Position numbers and translations under genes: made by a program. 64,000 bases of DNA from Verrucomicrobiota bacterium (lineage in GTDB: Bacteria > Verrucomicrobiota > Verrucomicrobiia > CAIQCK01). Below the pieces are notes generated by a model that saw only the letters and a program-made list of their open reading frames with translations, did not search any database and was not told where the DNA came from. The stretch spans positions 1 to 64,000 of the forward strand of contig JACRJX010000025.1 of assembly GCA_016235595.1 (NCBI GenBank), in the 5' to 3' direction. Positions 1 to 11,495 of the stretch are shown here, one piece after another (position 1 is the first letter of the stretch; every line of letters begins with the position of its first letter).

Positions 1-3000
1 ACCGACGCCGGGGCCACCGAGCGTCAGGCCGATCTCGCGGATGCCGTTGGTGATGATGCCGCCGAAGGTAGTGTTACCGTAGATGTTGCTGACCACGAGC
101 ATCAGGCTGGTGAGGCCACCGGCCGGGGCCGTGTCCGTGATGACGGCATTGGTGCCCGAGAGGCCGTTGACAATCACGTTGGTGCCATACATGTCCACCG
201 TGCCGGCGCTGGCATTGAGCATGCCGCTGCCCAGGGCGGTGAGATCACCGATGCGGAGGGTGCCGGCGTTGAGCGTGACACCGCCGAGGAAGTTGTTCGA
301 CGCGGAGAGCACGAGCGTGCCCGCGCCATACTTGGTGAGGCTGCCGGGACCAGTCAGTACATTGGTCAGACTGAAGACATTGGCCGCATTGTCCACATCA
401 ATGCCGCCGTTAAAGGTCATGCCGCCGCTGTTGTTGAGCGGATGGCTGCCGAGGTCGGTGATGGACGTGCCAGTGATCTGGAGGATGCCACCGGCGAAGG
501 TGATCATGCTGGTGGACGCGCCGAAGTTGGCCCAATCGCCGATGCTAAGCCGGCCGCCGCTGAGGATGGCGCCGCCGCTCCAGTCGTTGGTGGTGCCGCT
601 GAGGGTCAGCGTGTTCGTGCCCAGTTTGTTGAGGCCGCCCGCGCCCGTAATGTAGCCCGCAAACGTGCCGTCGTTGGTCTGGCTGATCAACAGCACACCG
701 TTGCTAAGGAACAGCTGCGCGTTGACCCCGCCGTTGAGTGTTCCGATGCCGGGACCAGAGCCGGATAGGAAGCTGTTGTCCATACGGATCGCGCTGACGT
801 AGCCGGGCAAGATGAGATCCACGGCGCCGCCGTAGGGGCCGCTACCGTTGGCGACATAGACGGCTATGTTGTGCGCGCCAGCGGTCAGGCCAATGGGCGC
901 GCCGTTGGTCAGGCGGATGCCGTCCACGTAGATGACCTCGTAATCATCCACGGCGGCGGTGTTGAAGATGTAGGCTCCGTTGGTGGGCGCGTTGAAGAGG
1001 CCCTGCCACCGGGCGACGGCGTTCGGCACATTCTGGTTCGGCAACGGCACGCTGTTCGGATAATCGAAGCCATTGGTGAAACTGCCAAAAAAGACTGCGT
1101 TGGGGTTGTTGGACGCCATGAACGCCTGGAGGTTGTTGATGTTGCCCATCGAGGTCTGGGTCACGGCATTCGAGAAGAACTCGCCGGTAAGGCCAGCGCC
1201 GCCGATCGCGATGACGGTGCTACCGTTGCTGATCGTGAGCGCGCTGCTGATGGTGGCGTTGTTGCTGAGAATGAGCGTGCCCGCGCGGACGTCGGTGCCG
1301 CCACTAAAACGGGTGTTGTTGGCCAGCACCAACGTGCCGTCGCCCGTCTTGGTGAAGGCCGCGCCCGTTGCTGAGTTGGTGCCGTTACCGGCAAGCATCA
1401 GCGCGTTGCCTGTGGGTGTGTCCACGATCGTGTTAACGTAGACCGCATAGTTGTTCGTCACGGTGCGCGAGCCGGACACATTCAGGAAACCGCCCGTCAG
1501 GCTCAACAGTCCCTTGCCGAAGGCAAAGTCGCTCGCAACGGTCACCGTGCCGGCGTTGTGGAAGAAGCCGCCGGCGAATTCGTTGCTGCCGCCGAGAACC
1601 AGTGTGCCCGCGCCCATCTTGGTCAGCGAGCCCGCGCCCGTGATCAGGCCATTGTCCGTCAGGGTCGAGCCACTATCCACGTTGAGTTGCCCTGAACCGA
1701 GCGTGGTCACTACGCGGGTACTGAAGGTCACGTCGTTGGTCGTACGCAGCTGGCTGTTATAGAGGGTCACGTTGGCGCCGTCCGCGCCGAGGGCGGCCCT
1801 GCTATTGGCATAGACCGTGCCGTTGCTGATGATCGTACCGCTGTAGGTGTTGGCGGTGTTGATATCATTGGTCCAGAGCATGAGCGTGCCGGCGCCGGTC
1901 TTGATGACCTGACCAATGCCAGTCACCAAGCTCGTGATGGTGAGCGTGGAGCCGCCGGCAATGTCAAATGTGCCGTCGCCGCCACGAACCCAGACCGCCC
2001 GGTTGTTCAGCGCGAAGGAGAAATTGGTAACCCCCAAAACCGCGCCGTTCATGACCAGGGTGCCACCGGCCGCACCGAGGCCGCTGTCCGAGTCAATAAC
2101 GATGCCGCCATTGTCGATGTAGGTGTCGCCGCTGTAGGTGTTGACCACATTGGTCATGACCAGCACGCCCGTGCCGGCTTTGATCAGTGAAACCTTCGAG
2201 CCGCCGTTGTCAGCAATGACCGCGAGGTTGGTGACGATAGGTGAGAATATCCGGTAGATGAGCGTGGTGGGCGAAGAGCCGTCACCGGCGGTGAGAGTGC
2301 CGTTCTGGACAATCAGTCCGTTGTTACCGCTGACAAGCAACCCGCCACTATTCAGGGTCAGCGTCTGGCCACCGAGATTCACCACGGCGGCGTTGGTGAG
2401 ATTGAGGTTCAGCGAGTTGATGGGAACGCTGCCGGCAATGACGAAGCCGGTGTTGACTCTCACGTTATCCGTCGCGCCCCACAAGGCAGGATCGGCGCCG
2501 GTCTGGTAGTTGGTGAAGGTGACCAGCGTGCCCAGCGTGTTGTCGTAGGTGGCAAAGTTGGTCTGGTTGACCGTCGCCCACGGGAGAATGCCGCCGGTCA
2601 AGGTCGGCGCGCTGCTGAACCGGACGATGTTCTGCGAGTTGACGCCCAAGCCGGCGGCCACGACATCAAACACGGCACCCGTGCTGCGGGTGAGGCTGTC
2701 AAACGTCAGAACACTTGAACCCGCAGCACCAGCCTGACGGGAAACCAGCGTATTGTTGCCACCCTCCAACGCCAGGATGCCGACTCTCTCGCTGAAAGCC
2801 GCGTTGCCGCCATCGTTGGTAAAGCTCAGCATGCTGTCAATCAACCGGATCTTGACCGTGTCGAGCAGGCGGTCGGGGTTGTTGGCGGCGGCGGTGTTGT
2901 AAACGATGAGCGTGCTGCCGTCCACTATGCTGATGTTGGTGCTCTGGGAGAGCGCACCGAGGGGGCCGCTGAGAATAATGGAGCCGCCGGCGCCGGATCC

Positions 3001-6000
3001 GTAGGCTTCAATCCGCGTGTCACCGCTGTAGCTGCTGTTGTTGGTCAGCGTCAGCGAGTTGGCGCCGAGGATGAGCAGGCTCAGTTGGCGGCCGTTAGCG
3101 CCATCGGTAATCTGGCCACCGAAGGTCGCGGTTGGCATGTTACTGAGAATGATCTCGCTGGAACCGCCCACGCCATTGTCGGTGATGATGCCGCCGCTGA
3201 AGAGGAGATTACTCGACACCATGGTGTAACCGTTGAGGTCGAGCGTGCCGCCGGAAATGTTGAATGCCGCGCCGTTGGGCAGAGCGGTGGAGCTGATCTG
3301 GAGCAAACCGCCGCCCAGGATGGTGACACCGCTGTAAGTGTTGCTGCCGGTCATGAGCAACGTGCCCGAGCCGTACTTGGCGAAGCTGCCCAGGCCGGAA
3401 ATGTTGTTGCTGACGGTGAAGACGTTCCCGGCGTCGGCAATGTCAAAGCCGCCGTTGAAGGTGGTCCAGTTGACGACGTGGTTGGTCATCGCCTGCATGT
3501 CCGTGCCGTTGATCTGCAGGAGACCACCCGCGAAGGTGACCGCCGTGTTGTCGCCACCGATGTTGGTGGAGCCGGTGATGGCCAGTCGGCCGGCGCCCAG
3601 GATGGTGCCACCGGTGTAAGTGTTGTTGCCCGTCAGCGTCAGCGTGTTGGTGCCGGCCTTGTTGATGCTGCCGCCGCCGGTGCCGTTATCTGTGATGACG
3701 CCAGCGAAGACGGCGTCGTTGGTCTGGGAAATGAGCAGCACGACGTTGCTGAGGATGAGCATGCTGCCGGCGTCGCCGCTCAGCGAACCGATGGCGGCCG
3801 ACGTCCTGAAGAGGGAGTTTGGCAACCGTTGCAACGGCAAGCCGGGCCCCGTCACGTCCACCGCGAGGCCATACGGTCCCGCCGCGTTGTTTGCGTTGTA
3901 AATAGCGATGTTGTGGGCTCCGGCGCTCAGGTTGACGGCAATGCCATTCGTGGCCCGGATGCCGTCAACGAAGATGATACCGTAGTCGTCCACGCTGGCC
4001 GTGTTGAAGACATAGAGGCCATTGGTAGGCGCGTTGAACACACCCTGCCAGCGGCCGACGGCACTCGCCAAACCTTGGTTCGGGATCAGGCTGGGCTGCG
4101 TATGGTCGAACGTACTCTGGTTGTAAGGATTGCCGAGCATGAGCGCGTTGGCGTTGGTGTAGGCGAAGAAACTCTGCAAACCGGCCAGCGTAGTGATGTT
4201 GTTGGAGTAGCCCGCCGCTACGAAGAACTCACCAACCAGTCCCGGCCCGCCGATGACGGTGGCGGTGTTGCCGTTGAGAACCAGCGCGCCGTTGAGAACG
4301 CCGTTGGACAAGATCAACGAACCCGCGTTGACCGTGACACCGTTGGCGTTGCCCTGAATCACGAGCGTGCCGGTGCCGTCCTGGCTGATGCGACCACTGC
4401 CGTAAATACCATTGGTAATATAATAGGTGTCGCTGCGGTTGATGGAGAGGGTGCCGAAGTTGGTGGTAACACCATAGCCAGCGCCGAGGATGCCGCCCTG
4501 GCCGAGTGAGCCGGACGTGCCGCCATTGCCAATCTGAAGGGTGTTGTTCGAGTGGATGAAGGTGTAGCCGGTGTAGGTGTTGTCTTTGGTGAAAACCACC
4601 GTGCCGTTGAGGCCAGGCTGCCCGATGACGAGATTGGTGTTGAAGCCGACAAGGTTGGCGACGCCGCCGATGACCTGGTCGTAGATCAACGTGCCGCCGC
4701 CGCCGCCGAGGTTGTAGGTGTTGCTGCCCGGCGTGAACGTGCCGGTGTAGGTGACGGTCTGGCCCTTCGCCGCGCCGAGGCCCATCCCTAGGCCGAGGGC
4801 CGGCATGTTGAAGTTCTCGGTCGCGTTGCTATCGGTGAGTGCCAGGATGCCGATCGAATTCAGAGTCAACCGCGGCAGGAGGTTGGCGGCAAGGTCCGCC
4901 TGGTGCATGCCCACCGCGCTGCCGTAATTCACCGTGATGGCACGATCGGTGGTAGGCAGGGAGTTCGTGAACTCGGCGACCAGCGCGCCACCATTAATGA
5001 TGGTAGTGCCGGCGTAGGTGTTGTTGCCGGAGAGTGTCTGGACCCCGTTGCTAACCTTGGTCAGGCCGTTGCCACCGGTGAGATTGCCGCTGTAGAACGA
5101 ATCTGCGCCGTTGTAGCCAATCGTCAAGAAGACCGTTCCACCCCCGTAGTTGGTCAGGCCGATGTTGCCCGAACCGCCCAAGCCACCCACGCTCGCGTTG
5201 GTGACGGTGATGAAGCGCAAGCCGCCATTGACCATGTTGGTGACGACGCTGCGCGTCAGCGCGTTCGCGTTGGAAACGAGGATCGCGCCATTGTTAATAA
5301 TGGTCGGGCCGGTAAAGGAGCCGGAGCCGCCCAAGGTATTGGTACCGATGCCTTCCTTGACCAGCGACAGCGCGCCGCCGATGTTGCCCCCGAAGTACGT
5401 GTTCACCGTCTGTGTTACCGTCAGTGTGGACATGACTGGCGAGCTGTTGGTGATCATCGCAGCGGTGAAATTGTTGGTCATTCCTGTGAAGAACCGGTTG
5501 ACGATCTGGCTGTAGCCACCCATGTCAAACGTGGCCCCCTCACCGCCGCCGGTGGTGCCCATTTGCAGGACAACGTTGGTCACAAACGCATTGTCAACGC
5601 CCAAACGGACAAAACCCGTCCACCACATGCCCAGCGTGGCGATGTTGTTGTTGGTCACGCAGAAAACCGCCACGCCACCGTCCGACACACCAACAGTTGT
5701 ACCCACATAGGTTAAGGGTTTATTGGTGATGATCATCATGGCGCCGCCGGTTACGCGCAAGCTGCCCACGTTGGTAAGACCGCCGGAAACCGTCAACACA
5801 CCGGAACCCGCAGCCAAGGTACCCGACCCCGTGATCAGCCCTGTTAATGTGTTCGTTCCGAAACTGCGCAGCGCGCCGGTATAAAGCGGGGTGCCATCGC
5901 CGTTAAGCGTGAACGCCTCGCCGACCGTGATGTTGTTGGTGATGCGCACCTGCGTGAGGTTGGAGATCACCGTGTTGCCAGCGGTGTCACCGAGCGCAAG

Positions 6001-7920
6001 ACCGTGCGAAATCTGCAACACGGCGCCGGACGACCCCAGGATCGTTTGGCCGGTGTAGGTGTTGGCGTTGGTGATCAAGACCACACCGCCCTGATTCAGG
6101 TTGGAATAACCGTTGATGCCGTTGATGTAAAGGCGGGACGAGGTGCCGCCGAAGTCGGTGTCGGCAATGACGTTGGTGAAGGTGAAGACGGTATTGCTAT
6201 AGGCGGCCAGCCGGTAGTAGTTAACGCCGGCCTGCTGGAACGGCGTGTACGTGCCGCCATAGGTCATGGTGGCGCCTGCGCCGAGGGTGAGATTGGTGTA
6301 ACCGCCCGTGTTGAAGTCGAGGTTCTCGTTCGCGCTGGGCGCCATCAACACAAGGGCACCCATCGAATCCTTGCTGATGTAAGGCAACAGTTCGGTGGCG
6401 ACCGTGTTGCTGTTCAACCCGACGGCAGCGGTCGTGGAGCCAAGGACGATCAGGCCGGTGGTCGGGATGGCGTTGGTGCCTGTGAAGAGCAGCATGCCGT
6501 CCTTGACGGCGGTGCCGCCGGTGTAGGTGTTGGTGCCGCTCAACGTCAACTGCCAGAAACCTATCTTTGTCAGGTCGCCCGCGCCGGAGATGTCGCCACC
6601 CATCGTCAGCGCGCCGCCGCCCGCATCAAACCGGTTGGACACACCATTCAACGTCACGGGACTGTTCCAAGTCGAGCCGATGGCCGCCGTGCCACCGCCT
6701 TCTTGCCGCACGCGACCGCCGTTGACCACGATGGCGTTGGTGAAGGTGAGGTTCTGATAAGTCCTCAACGTGCCGTTGGTCTGGACGATGAAGGTCGTGT
6801 TGCCCGCGCCGGCCAGTTGGCTGTTGCCCTGCATGCCAAAGTAACCATTGGTGATGATGACCGTGGGCGTGTTGGTCAGGTAACCGCTCCCCGCAAACCA
6901 CGTCTCGTTGGCGCCAACCTTGTAGAGAGTGAAGCCGCCGCCGTTGAGGATGCCCGTGATGTCGATGCGGCCGCCGCCGCCGCCGATGGCCGCGTCGCCG
7001 TTGAGAGTGACGTTGGCCAGGCCCGAGTTGACCGTGCTTCCACCCGCGTTGTAAACCGCGCCCGAATCAGAACCGAAGCCTCCCGAACCAAAGCCAGCGA
7101 TGAAGAGCGTTTTGCTGCTGTAATTGGTCACGAGCGACCAGCCATTGATGTCGAGCGATCCGCCCGCATTGACTGTCGCCAACGTCGAGCCAGCAGGCAC
7201 GCCCAGCGCGCCGTAGGCGCCCAGCCGGACGATGCCGCCGTTGATGATGGTGCCACCGGTGTAGGTGTTGTTGTTGGTGAGAAGCAACGCGAACGCGCCC
7301 GTCATGGTGAGCGAACCGGAGCCGCCCACCACGCCGCGCAGGGTCAGCAAACCCGCGCTGCCGCCGCTGCCGCCGACGGTCAGATTGTTGCTGAGGATCA
7401 TGCCGCTGTAGATCGTGTTGGCCAGATTGTTGTTCTGGTTGAGCTGCGGCAGCGCGCCCAGGCTGTCGGCGGAAAAGATGAAGTTGGTGCTGCCCGCGTT
7501 GGTGAGGTTGACGGCTCCGGCACCGTTGAAGACCAGTTGGTTGAGCACAAACGCGTTGCCCAAGCCGTCGTTGTTCGTGCTCCAGTCCGTGGCGGCATTG
7601 TTGAAGATAATGATGTAGTTGCTGCTGCCGCCCGCAACCGGGGTCGCGCCGCCAACCCAACTGCCCGCGGCGTTCCAGTAGCCCGTCGTCTGGTTGGTGA
7701 AAGTATTTTGCGCCTGCACGGGCGGTGTCAAAGCCGAGAATAGCAGCGCCGTCGCCAAGACACACCCCACCTGTAAAGCACGCCGTGTGGAATTACCGTT
7801 TCGGGCGTGGTCGCGTCGCACCGTTTTACGGTTGATCCAATTCAAACCAACTGATGCACATATTTTCATGGTCGTGTTACCATGGAGCGAAGCCATGTCA
7901 TGGCCACTCGGGGCCGGCAT
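1..7920 (-). CDS. Giant autotransporter-type beta-strand-repeat protein with PA14 modules (3' end off window)
   Basis: At least 2640 codons; the gene runs off the left edge. The frame is defined by recurring units such as NNTYTGGT, GxGSLTKxGxGTLxLxG and GGxLxxNxG, the pattern of autotransporter-associated beta-strand repeats that fold as a right-handed beta-helix. The frame phase was checked at about ten repeat positions along the gene and never shifts. The start is ATG 7920 because AGAGGA lies five bases upstream; ATGs at 7896 and 7869 are alternatives. The N-terminus is long and basic, then a hydrophobic stretch ([19 protein letters not shown]) ends in a signal-peptidase-like AQA. Composition is rich in Asn, Thr, Gly and Leu. 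Two PA14-like modules interrupt the repeats. Expected role is a surface or secreted adhesin or glycan-binding passenger. The C-terminal anchor (PEP-CTERM or beta-barrel) lies outside the window, so the secretion route is unknown. Confidence 0.88.
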   Translation of the reverse strand, partial: MPAPSGHDMASLHGNTTMKICASVGLNWINRKTVRRDHARNGNSTRRALQVGCVLATALLFSALTPPVQAQNTFTNQTTGYWNAAGSWVGGATPVAGGSSNYIIIFNNAATDWSTNNDGLGNAFVLNQLVFNGAGAVNLTNAGSTNFIFSADSLGALPQLNQNNNLANTIYSGMILSNNLTVGGSGGSAGLLTLRGVVGGSGSLTMTGAFALLLTNNNTYTGGTIINGGIVRLGAYGALGVPAGSTLATVNAGGSLDINGWSLVTNYSSKTLFIAGFGSGGFGSDSGAVYNAGGSTVNSGLANVTLNGDAAIGGGGGRIDITGILNGGGFTLYKVGANETWFAGSGYLTNTPTVIITNGYFGMQGNSQLAGAGNTTFIVQTNGTLRTYQNLTFTNAIVVNGGRVRQEGGGTAAIGSTWNSPVTLNGVSNRFDAGGGALTMGGDISGAGDLTKIGFWQLTLSGTNTYTGGTAVKDGMLLFTGTNAIPTTGLIVLGSTTAAVGLNSNTVATELLPYISKDSMGALVLMAPSANENLDFNTGGYTNLTLGAGATMTYGGTYTPFQQAGVNYYRLAAYSNTVFTFTNVIADTDFGGTSSRLYINGINGYSNLNQGGVVLITNANTYTGQTILGSSGAVLQISHGLALGDTAGNTVISNLTQVRITNNITVGEAFTLNGDGTPLYTGALRSFGTNTLTGLITGSGTLAAGSGVLTVSGGLTNVGSLRVTGGAMMIITNKPLTYVGTTVGVSDGGVAVFCVTNNNIATLGMWWTGFVRLGVDNAFVTNVVLQMGTTGGGEGATFDMGGYSQIVNRFFTGMTNNFTAAMITNSSPVMSTLTVTQTVNTYFGGNIGGALSLVKEGIGTNTLGGSGSFTGPTIINNGAILVSNANALTRSVVTNMVNGGLRFITVTNASVGGLGGSGNIGLTNYGGGTVFLTIGYNGADSFYSGNLTGGNGLTKVSNGVQTLSGNNTYAGTTIINGGALVAEFTNSLPTTDRAITVNYGSAVGMHQADLAANLLPRLTLNSIGILALTDSNATENFNMPALGLGMGLGAAKGQTVTYTGTFTPGSNTYNLGGGGGTLIYDQVIGGVANLVGFNTNLVIGQPGLNGTVVFTKDNTYTGYTFIHSNNTLQIGNGGTSGSLGQGGILGAGYGVTTNFGTLSINRSDTYYITNGIYGSGRISQDGTGTLVIQGNANGVTVNAGSLILSNGVLNGALVLNGNTATVIGGPGLVGEFFVAAGYSNNITTLAGLQSFFAYTNANALMLGNPYNQSTFDHTQPSLIPNQGLASAVGRWQGVFNAPTNGLYVFNTASVDDYGIIFVDGIRATNGIAVNLSAGAHNIAIYNANNAAGPYGLAVDVTGPGLPLQRLPNSLFRTSAAIGSLSGDAGSMLILSNVVLLISQTNDAVFAGVITDNGTGGGSINKAGTNTLTLTGNNTYTGGTILGAGRLAITGSTNIGGDNTAVTFAGGLLQINGTDMQAMTNHVVNWTTFNGGFDIADAGNVFTVSNNISGLGSFAKYGSGTLLMTGSNTYSGVTILGGGLLQISSTALPNGAAFNISGGTLDLNGYTMVSSNLLFSGGIITDNGVGGSSEIILSNMPTATFGGQITDGANGRQLSLLILGANSLTLTNNSSYSGDTRIEAYGSGAGGSIILSGPLGALSQSTNISIVDGSTLIVYNTAAANNPDRLLDTVKIRLIDSMLSFTNDGGNAAFSERVGILALEGGNNTLVSRQAGAAGSSVLTFDSLTRSTGAVFDVVAAGLGVNSQNIVRFSSAPTLTGGILPWATVNQTNFATYDNTLGTLVTFTNYQTGADPALWGATDNVRVNTGFVIAGSVPINSLNLNLTNAAVVNLGGQTLTLNSGGLLVSGNNGLIVQNGTLTAGDGSSPTTLIYRIFSPIVTNLAVIADNGGSKVSLIKAGTGVLVMTNVVNTYSGDTYIDNGGIVIDSDSGLGAAGGTLVMNGAVLGVTNFSFALNNRAVWVRGGDGTFDIAGGSTLTITSLVTGIGQVIKTGAGTLMLWTNDINTANTYSGTIISNGTVYANSRAALGADGANVTLYNSQLRTTNDVTFSTRVVTTLGSGQLNVDSGSTLTDNGLITGAGSLTKMGAGTLVLGGSNEFAGGFFHNAGTVTVASDFAFGKGLLSLTGGFLNVSGSRTVTNNYAVYVNTIVDTPTGNALMLAGNGTNSATGAAFTKTGDGTLVLANNTRFSGGTDVRAGTLILSNNATISSALTISNGSTVIAIGGAGLTGEFFSNAVTQTSMGNINNLQAFMASNNPNAVFFGSFTNGFDYPNSVPLPNQNVPNAVARWQGLFNAPTNGAYIFNTAAVDDYEVIYVDGIRLTNGAPIGLTAGAHNIAVYVANGSGPYGGAVDLILPGYVSAIRMDNSFLSGSGPGIGTLNGGVNAQLFLSNGVLLISQTNDGTFAGYITGAGGLNKLGTNTLTLSGTTNDWSGGAILSGGRLSIGDWANFGASTSMITFAGGILQITGTSITDLGSHPLNNSGGMTFNGGIDVDNAANVFSLTNVLTGPGSLTKYGAGTLVLSASNNFLGGVTLNAGTLRIGDLTALGSGMLNASAGTVDMYGTNVIVNGLSGTNAVITDTAPAGGLTSLMLVVSNIYGNTTFGGIITNGIREIGLTLGGPGVG
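800..1195 (-). other. PA14-like carbohydrate-binding module inside the giant gene
   Basis: In the frame of the giant gene this segment starts with [10 protein letters not shown] and continues through [29 protein letters not shown] and [10 protein letters not shown]. That order (GLxGEYF start, W-x-G, P-x-x-G-x-Y-x-F, then an aspartate-rich turn before a ligand-facing DG) is typical of PA14 domains, which often bind glycans in bacterial adhesins and glycosidases. Flanking sequence is beta-strand repeat on both sides. Confidence 0.75.
3838..4242 (-). other. Second PA14-like module inside the giant gene
   Basis: It begins [15 protein letters not shown] and contains [29 protein letters not shown] and [10 protein letters not shown]. 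It is clearly homologous to the module at 800-1195, and both are followed by a similar SQTNDxxFAG strand and then repeats. The module plus the downstream repeats therefore appear to have been duplicated as a block. Confidence 0.75.
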
Positions 7921-7925
7921 CGTGA

Positions 7926-7931
7926 TCCTCT
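7926..7931 (-). promoter_or_regulatory. Ribosome binding site deciding the start of the giant gene
   Basis: On the minus strand AGAGGA is followed by five bases and ATG at 7920. Neither of the two downstream in-frame ATGs (7896, 7869) has a comparable purine-rich site, so the longer N-terminus is preferred. Confidence 0.55.
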
Positions 7932-8301
7932 GCTCTCGGCAATAAAACAACCTCAACCCGCGCCTCTGGATCGCCGATATTCACTCGTAATGACAAATAA
8001 CACCACTATCTCGGTTGTAGTTTCTACCTCGTAACCGTGTTAGTCTGCGAGCAAAATCCTTCGTCTCCTCCCTTCGGTTTCTGATCCCGTTTCCTGATAG
8101 CCACTGGCTTCGTCCAGTCCCCACCACCCGGCGGCAATCCTTGTGTTCCCATACTGACATTGACCGGGTTTCCAACAGCTTGAAGAATGACACAAGCGGG
8201 ATGCAGCAAACGATTGGACTGGCTGCGCGAATTTTGTTCTCCGGGATGATTTCACTTCTCAAACTGGAGCGCTTTCTCTTTCCTAACAGCCTGGCCGGGG
8301 C
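7932..8301. other. Gene-free interval
   Basis: About 370 bases between two minus-strand genes. Short overlapping minus frames (around 7981-8262) have no family resemblance and no good ribosome site. It presumably holds the promoter of the giant gene and the terminator of nothing (8302 is transcribed leftward towards it). No clear hairpin with a T run was found. Confidence 0.5.
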
Positions 8302-9630
8302 CTAGTTCCTCATTTTCGGCGCATCGGCAAACCATGACTCGTCGATAGTCCGGCCCAGCAGGTAGAACTTCTTGTCGTTGAACCACAACACGGCTTTGCC
8401 ATCGACGGGCACCATGCTTGCGTAGAACGAATTGCCATTCCTGCGGTCGATGAACAGTTTCATGGGCGCGAACCAGATCGGCTGGTCCGCGTCTTTCTGA
8501 AACGTTCCCGCGATCAAATACAACGGGCCGCGCGTCTGGTATTCGTTCTTGCCGCTGAAATCGAAGGTGTTGTGGACGAACGCAAAGTAATATCCGCTTC
8601 CGGCTTCACATCCCTTCCAGTCATAGATCGGGCAAGGCGAGCGCGGATGCAAATACGGCTTGCCGCCGTCACGATCCAACAGCGGCTTGGGTTGAGTCCA
8701 TGTCTTGCCGCAGTCCCGGCTCTGTGACCAGAACGGATGGCCGGCGCAGGTGCGCGTCAGGGCAAACAACCGGCCATCGGGGAGCTTGACGATGCCAGCC
8801 TCCTCACAAGCGGAACCGAACTTTTCATGCTCGACGCGCAACGCATTCTCATTGCTAGCGAACCAGCTCAGCTTGATATTCTGGACCTCGGGATCGTTGT
8901 CGATGTTATCGAACTGTAGGAACTCCACGGTGCATGTGGTCTTCTTGTCCTTCGGCCCCTGACCGTGGCGGGAGACGCCGACGAGATACTTGCCATCTTT
9001 GCCGAGCCGCAGCGGACGCTGCCAGTTGCACCAGCTCGGGGGAATGGTCGGATCGGCCGGGTCCTTGTCCATGCGTTTCATGGGAACCATCCTGGGCGCC
9101 GACCATGTTGCGCCATCGTCGTTGGAGTACTTGCCGAACATCTGGCCGCAGTGCGGTCCGCGGCTGGTGGTCTGCTGATTCCAGAGCACGTAGATGCGGC
9201 CGGATTTGCTGACCATTGGCTGCTGCCAGCTCGCGAGCAACTGCGGGTTGACGTTGTTCGGCGAGCCAGCGAGGACGATCGGTTGGGTCCAGGTCAGGCC
9301 CTTGTCCTTGCTCTTCGAGAAACAGATATGCTGATCAACGTCCGCTTCCTTGTGTGCCTGAGTCCAGACCGCAAACAGCGTCCCGTCCGGCTTGTCGAAC
9401 ACCTGAAAATGGTCATTGTATTTGTCGCCCACAATCTCCCGCTTCAGCTTCGGCGTAAAAACAACATAATCGGGTTTGCCGACGAGAATATCCTTAGCGT
9501 AGGCGTCATGTTCCGTGCCGGCGAACGCGGCAGCAATCTTCCGCGCATGCTCACTCTGGGCAATTGCGTGGCCGGCAAACATGCCGAGAGCGATCAATGT
9601 GATGGCACATCTCAAAATGCATTGGTTCAT
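8302..9630 (-). CDS. Exported sialidase-like (BNR/Asp-box) protein
   Basis: 442 residues from ATG 9630, which has AAGGAG ten bases upstream; a longer frame exists but lacks such a site. The N-terminus (MNQCILRCAITLIALGMFAG) is a signal peptide ending near AIAQ. Asp-box motifs of the form S-x-D-x-G-x-T-W are visible: SKDKGLTWTQP, SNDDGATWSAP and SRDCGKTWTQP. Such motifs mark six-bladed sialidase-type propellers (GH33-like). Members in this group are often secreted sialidases or catalytically uncertain BNR proteins. The arginine triad was not established by eye, so exo-alpha-sialidase activity is likely but not shown. It is divergent from the polysaccharide deacetylase at 9853, which fits a glycan-processing role. 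Confidence 0.8.
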   Translation of the reverse strand: MNQCILRCAITLIALGMFAGHAIAQSEHARKIAAAFAGTEHDAYAKDILVGKPDYVVFTPKLKREIVGDKYNDHFQVFDKPDGTLFAVWTQAHKEADVDQHICFSKSKDKGLTWTQPIVLAGSPNNVNPQLLASWQQPMVSKSGRIYVLWNQQTTSRGPHCGQMFGKYSNDDGATWSAPRMVPMKRMDKDPADPTIPPSWCNWQRPLRLGKDGKYLVGVSRHGQGPKDKKTTCTVEFLQFDNIDNDPEVQNIKLSWFASNENALRVEHEKFGSACEEAGIVKLPDGRLFALTRTCAGHPFWSQSRDCGKTWTQPKPLLDRDGGKPYLHPRSPCPIYDWKGCEAGSGYYFAFVHNTFDFSGKNEYQTRGPLYLIAGTFQKDADQPIWFAPMKLFIDRRNGNSFYASMVPVDGKAVLWFNDKKFYLLGRTIDESWFADAPKMRN

Positions 9631-9852
9631 AGAACAAAGGCTCCTTCTGTCGTTGCAACAGAAGATGATTACAGCTCCCCCCGGAAGCAAGGAAAAGGTC
9701 CAGCGTGGCACCCCCGACAGCAGAAGTTATTGCACCCGCCGGTGGAATTCTCGTCCGGATTCGCGAGGCGATCGGCTGCCAGGCCATTCTCAAAATGGAT
9801 GGTTGACGGAACGAGCACGGAGCACCAACTTCCAAGCGTGAATGGCCATAAA

Positions 9853-10707
9853 ATGAATGTGCTTCCAGGCACTGTTCTTCTTGCGGTGCTGGGTCTGTCG
9901 GTCGTGTGCGGCGGCGTCCTGGCGGCAGACCCCGCCACCTCGCCGGCACCGAACAAGGACGGGGCTCCCCCGCCGCTCGTCTTGCGAGAGATCACACGCG
10001 GCGATGTGAATGCGAAAAGGATTGCCCTGACATTCGATGCCGGCGATCTGGATAACGCCATCACGCAGATACTGGACACGTTGAAAAACGAGCACGTCCG
10101 CTGCACGATATTTGTAACGGGGTCTTTCATTCAAAAGCATCCAAAGGAAGTGCTGCGAATGCTCAAGGACGGGCACGAGATTGGAAACCATAGCTGTTCG
10201 CATCCGCGTTTGACGACCTATGAAACCAACCGGAGGCATTTCACACTGCCAAACGCGACGCGCGAGTTCGTACAGAAAGAATTGCGCGGCGTGGAAAAAC
10301 CGTATGAAGACCTGACACACCAAAAGCTGGCGCGGTTCTGGCGCGCGCCTTACGGGGAGCGGAACGCGGAGATTTTGTCCTGGGCGTGTGAACTGGGATA
10401 CGAACATGTGGCATGGACCACGGAGGGCAAGCAGAGCCTGGACTCGAGGGATTGGCTCGCCAACAAGAGCAGCCCGCTCTACAGAACCGCCGAAGAGGTG
10501 GTGAAGTACATTCTGGCTTTTGGGGAGGACCAGCCGCATGGGAAGAACGGCGCAATTGTGTTGATGCACATGGGGACGCCCCGGCGCACAGACTGTGTGC
10601 ATGACAAGCTGCGACAGCTCATCCAGGGGCTTCGAGAACAGGGCTATTCGGTGGGCACCGTGACAGACATTGTCAGCGAAGGCGTCCGGCAATCTCTCCC
10701 GCGGTGA
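9853..10707 (+). CDS. Exported polysaccharide deacetylase (NodB/CE4 family)
   Basis: About 284 residues from ATG 9853; the open frame continues upstream but that part is antisense to the sialidase-like gene and is not protein-like. The signal sequence (LPGTVLLAVLGLSVVCGGVLA) is followed by a Pro-rich linker. CE4 motifs are in order: LTFDAGD (motif 1, metal/catalytic Asp), HEIGNHSCSHPRLT (HxxxH metal ligands), FWRAPYGERN (motif 3) and IVLMHMG (motif 5). The family removes N- or O-acetyl groups from chitin, peptidoglycan or other exopolysaccharides with a metal ion. The 3' end overlaps the convergent gene 10673-11467 by 35 bases. ATG 9799 is an alternative start. Confidence 0.85.
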   Translation: MNVLPGTVLLAVLGLSVVCGGVLAADPATSPAPNKDGAPPPLVLREITRGDVNAKRIALTFDAGDLDNAITQILDTLKNEHVRCTIFVTGSFIQKHPKEVLRMLKDGHEIGNHSCSHPRLTTYETNRRHFTLPNATREFVQKELRGVEKPYEDLTHQKLARFWRAPYGERNAEILSWACELGYEHVAWTTEGKQSLDSRDWLANKSSPLYRTAEEVVKYILAFGEDQPHGKNGAIVLMHMGTPRRTDCVHDKLRQLIQGLREQGYSVGTVTDIVSEGVRQSLPR

Positions 10708-11467
10708 CGAATTGGACGACGCCCTTCGCGGTGGGAACCAGTTGTTCCAACGCGGCGACTGTTTCAGGAGAGACGTGGCCGATGGCCAACACCTGGCCAT
10801 CCTGTCCAGCGAATGCAATCGCACGCTGCCACTGGGTTTGGATTTCCTGGAACCTCTTGTCATTGTCCAGATAGACAGCCCTCTGGGCGGCGGGCACGCC
10901 CATCTCCTTCGCGACGGAATAGGCTACCGTGTCCTTGGTGGTGCGGCTGTCCACGAAGAAGAGGCCTTTGGCTTTCACCTCTTCGAGAATCCACGTCATC
11001 CGTTGGCGGTCAGCCGTGATGCGGCTGCCCATGTGGTTATTGACACCCACGCAATGCGGCACTGCGCCGAGATGCTGGCGCACCTGCGCCCGCACTTCGT
11101 CTTCAGTCATTTTGAACATGATTGGGTTGTGGCCGAGATAAAGCGCGGCAGGCTTGCTCAATGGCTCCATTGGCAGGTGGACCATCACCTCTTTCCCCGC
11201 GCGGTGCGCAAGCTCGGCGCACTCGACGCTGCGGGCTTCACCGGGAAGAACGGCCACGGAAAAGCGAATCGGAATTTTACAGAGTCGTTTGATCAGGCCG
11301 CGATCCGTCAGGCCGCCATCGTCGAGGACAACAGCCAGCCGGGGAAGATCAGCGGCAGCGATGTTGGGCTTGCAGCTGCTCTGCCAAAACACCAGCACAG
11401 CACTCATCAAGGCCATCGCCCAACCCGACGCGACTTGGCGAACACGGCATGTATTAACGCACGTCAT
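10673..11467 (-). CDS. Divergent polysaccharide deacetylase (YibQ/DUF610-type)
   Basis: 264 residues from ATG 11467, with ATG 11416 as an alternative. After a hydrophobic N-terminus (AMALMSAVLVFWQSSC, possibly a lipoprotein signal) comes PRLAVVLDDGGLTDRGL, then FSVAVLPGE, KEVMVHLPMEP, NNHMGSRITAD, FFVDSRTTKDTVA and AIGHVSPET. This order of D-D-G, H-L-P-M-E-P and N-H-M-G-S is characteristic of the divergent polysaccharide deacetylase family (PF04748), a distant relative of NodB. It is probably a periplasmic enzyme acting on a cell-wall or exported glycan. It lies 28 bases downstream of the TIR-WD40 gene on the same strand and converges with the CE4 gene, so two deacetylases of different families meet tail to tail. 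Confidence 0.85.
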   Translation of the reverse strand: MTCVNTCRVRQVASGWAMALMSAVLVFWQSSCKPNIAAADLPRLAVVLDDGGLTDRGLIKRLCKIPIRFSVAVLPGEARSVECAELAHRAGKEVMVHLPMEPLSKPAALYLGHNPIMFKMTEDEVRAQVRQHLGAVPHCVGVNNHMGSRITADRQRMTWILEEVKAKGLFFVDSRTTKDTVAYSVAKEMGVPAAQRAVYLDNDKRFQEIQTQWQRAIAFAGQDGQVLAIGHVSPETVAALEQLVPTAKGVVQFVTAGEIAGRLR

Positions 11468-11495
11468 ATGTTTACTTCGCCCGGGCAATGAAGTT

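Noticed and set aside
3085..7743. Long plus-strand open frames (about 470 and 580 codons) opposite the giant gene
   Set aside because: They are antisense to the beta-strand repeats; composition is Val/Ala/Gly/Arg-rich and repetitive, with no fold, signal or ribosome site.
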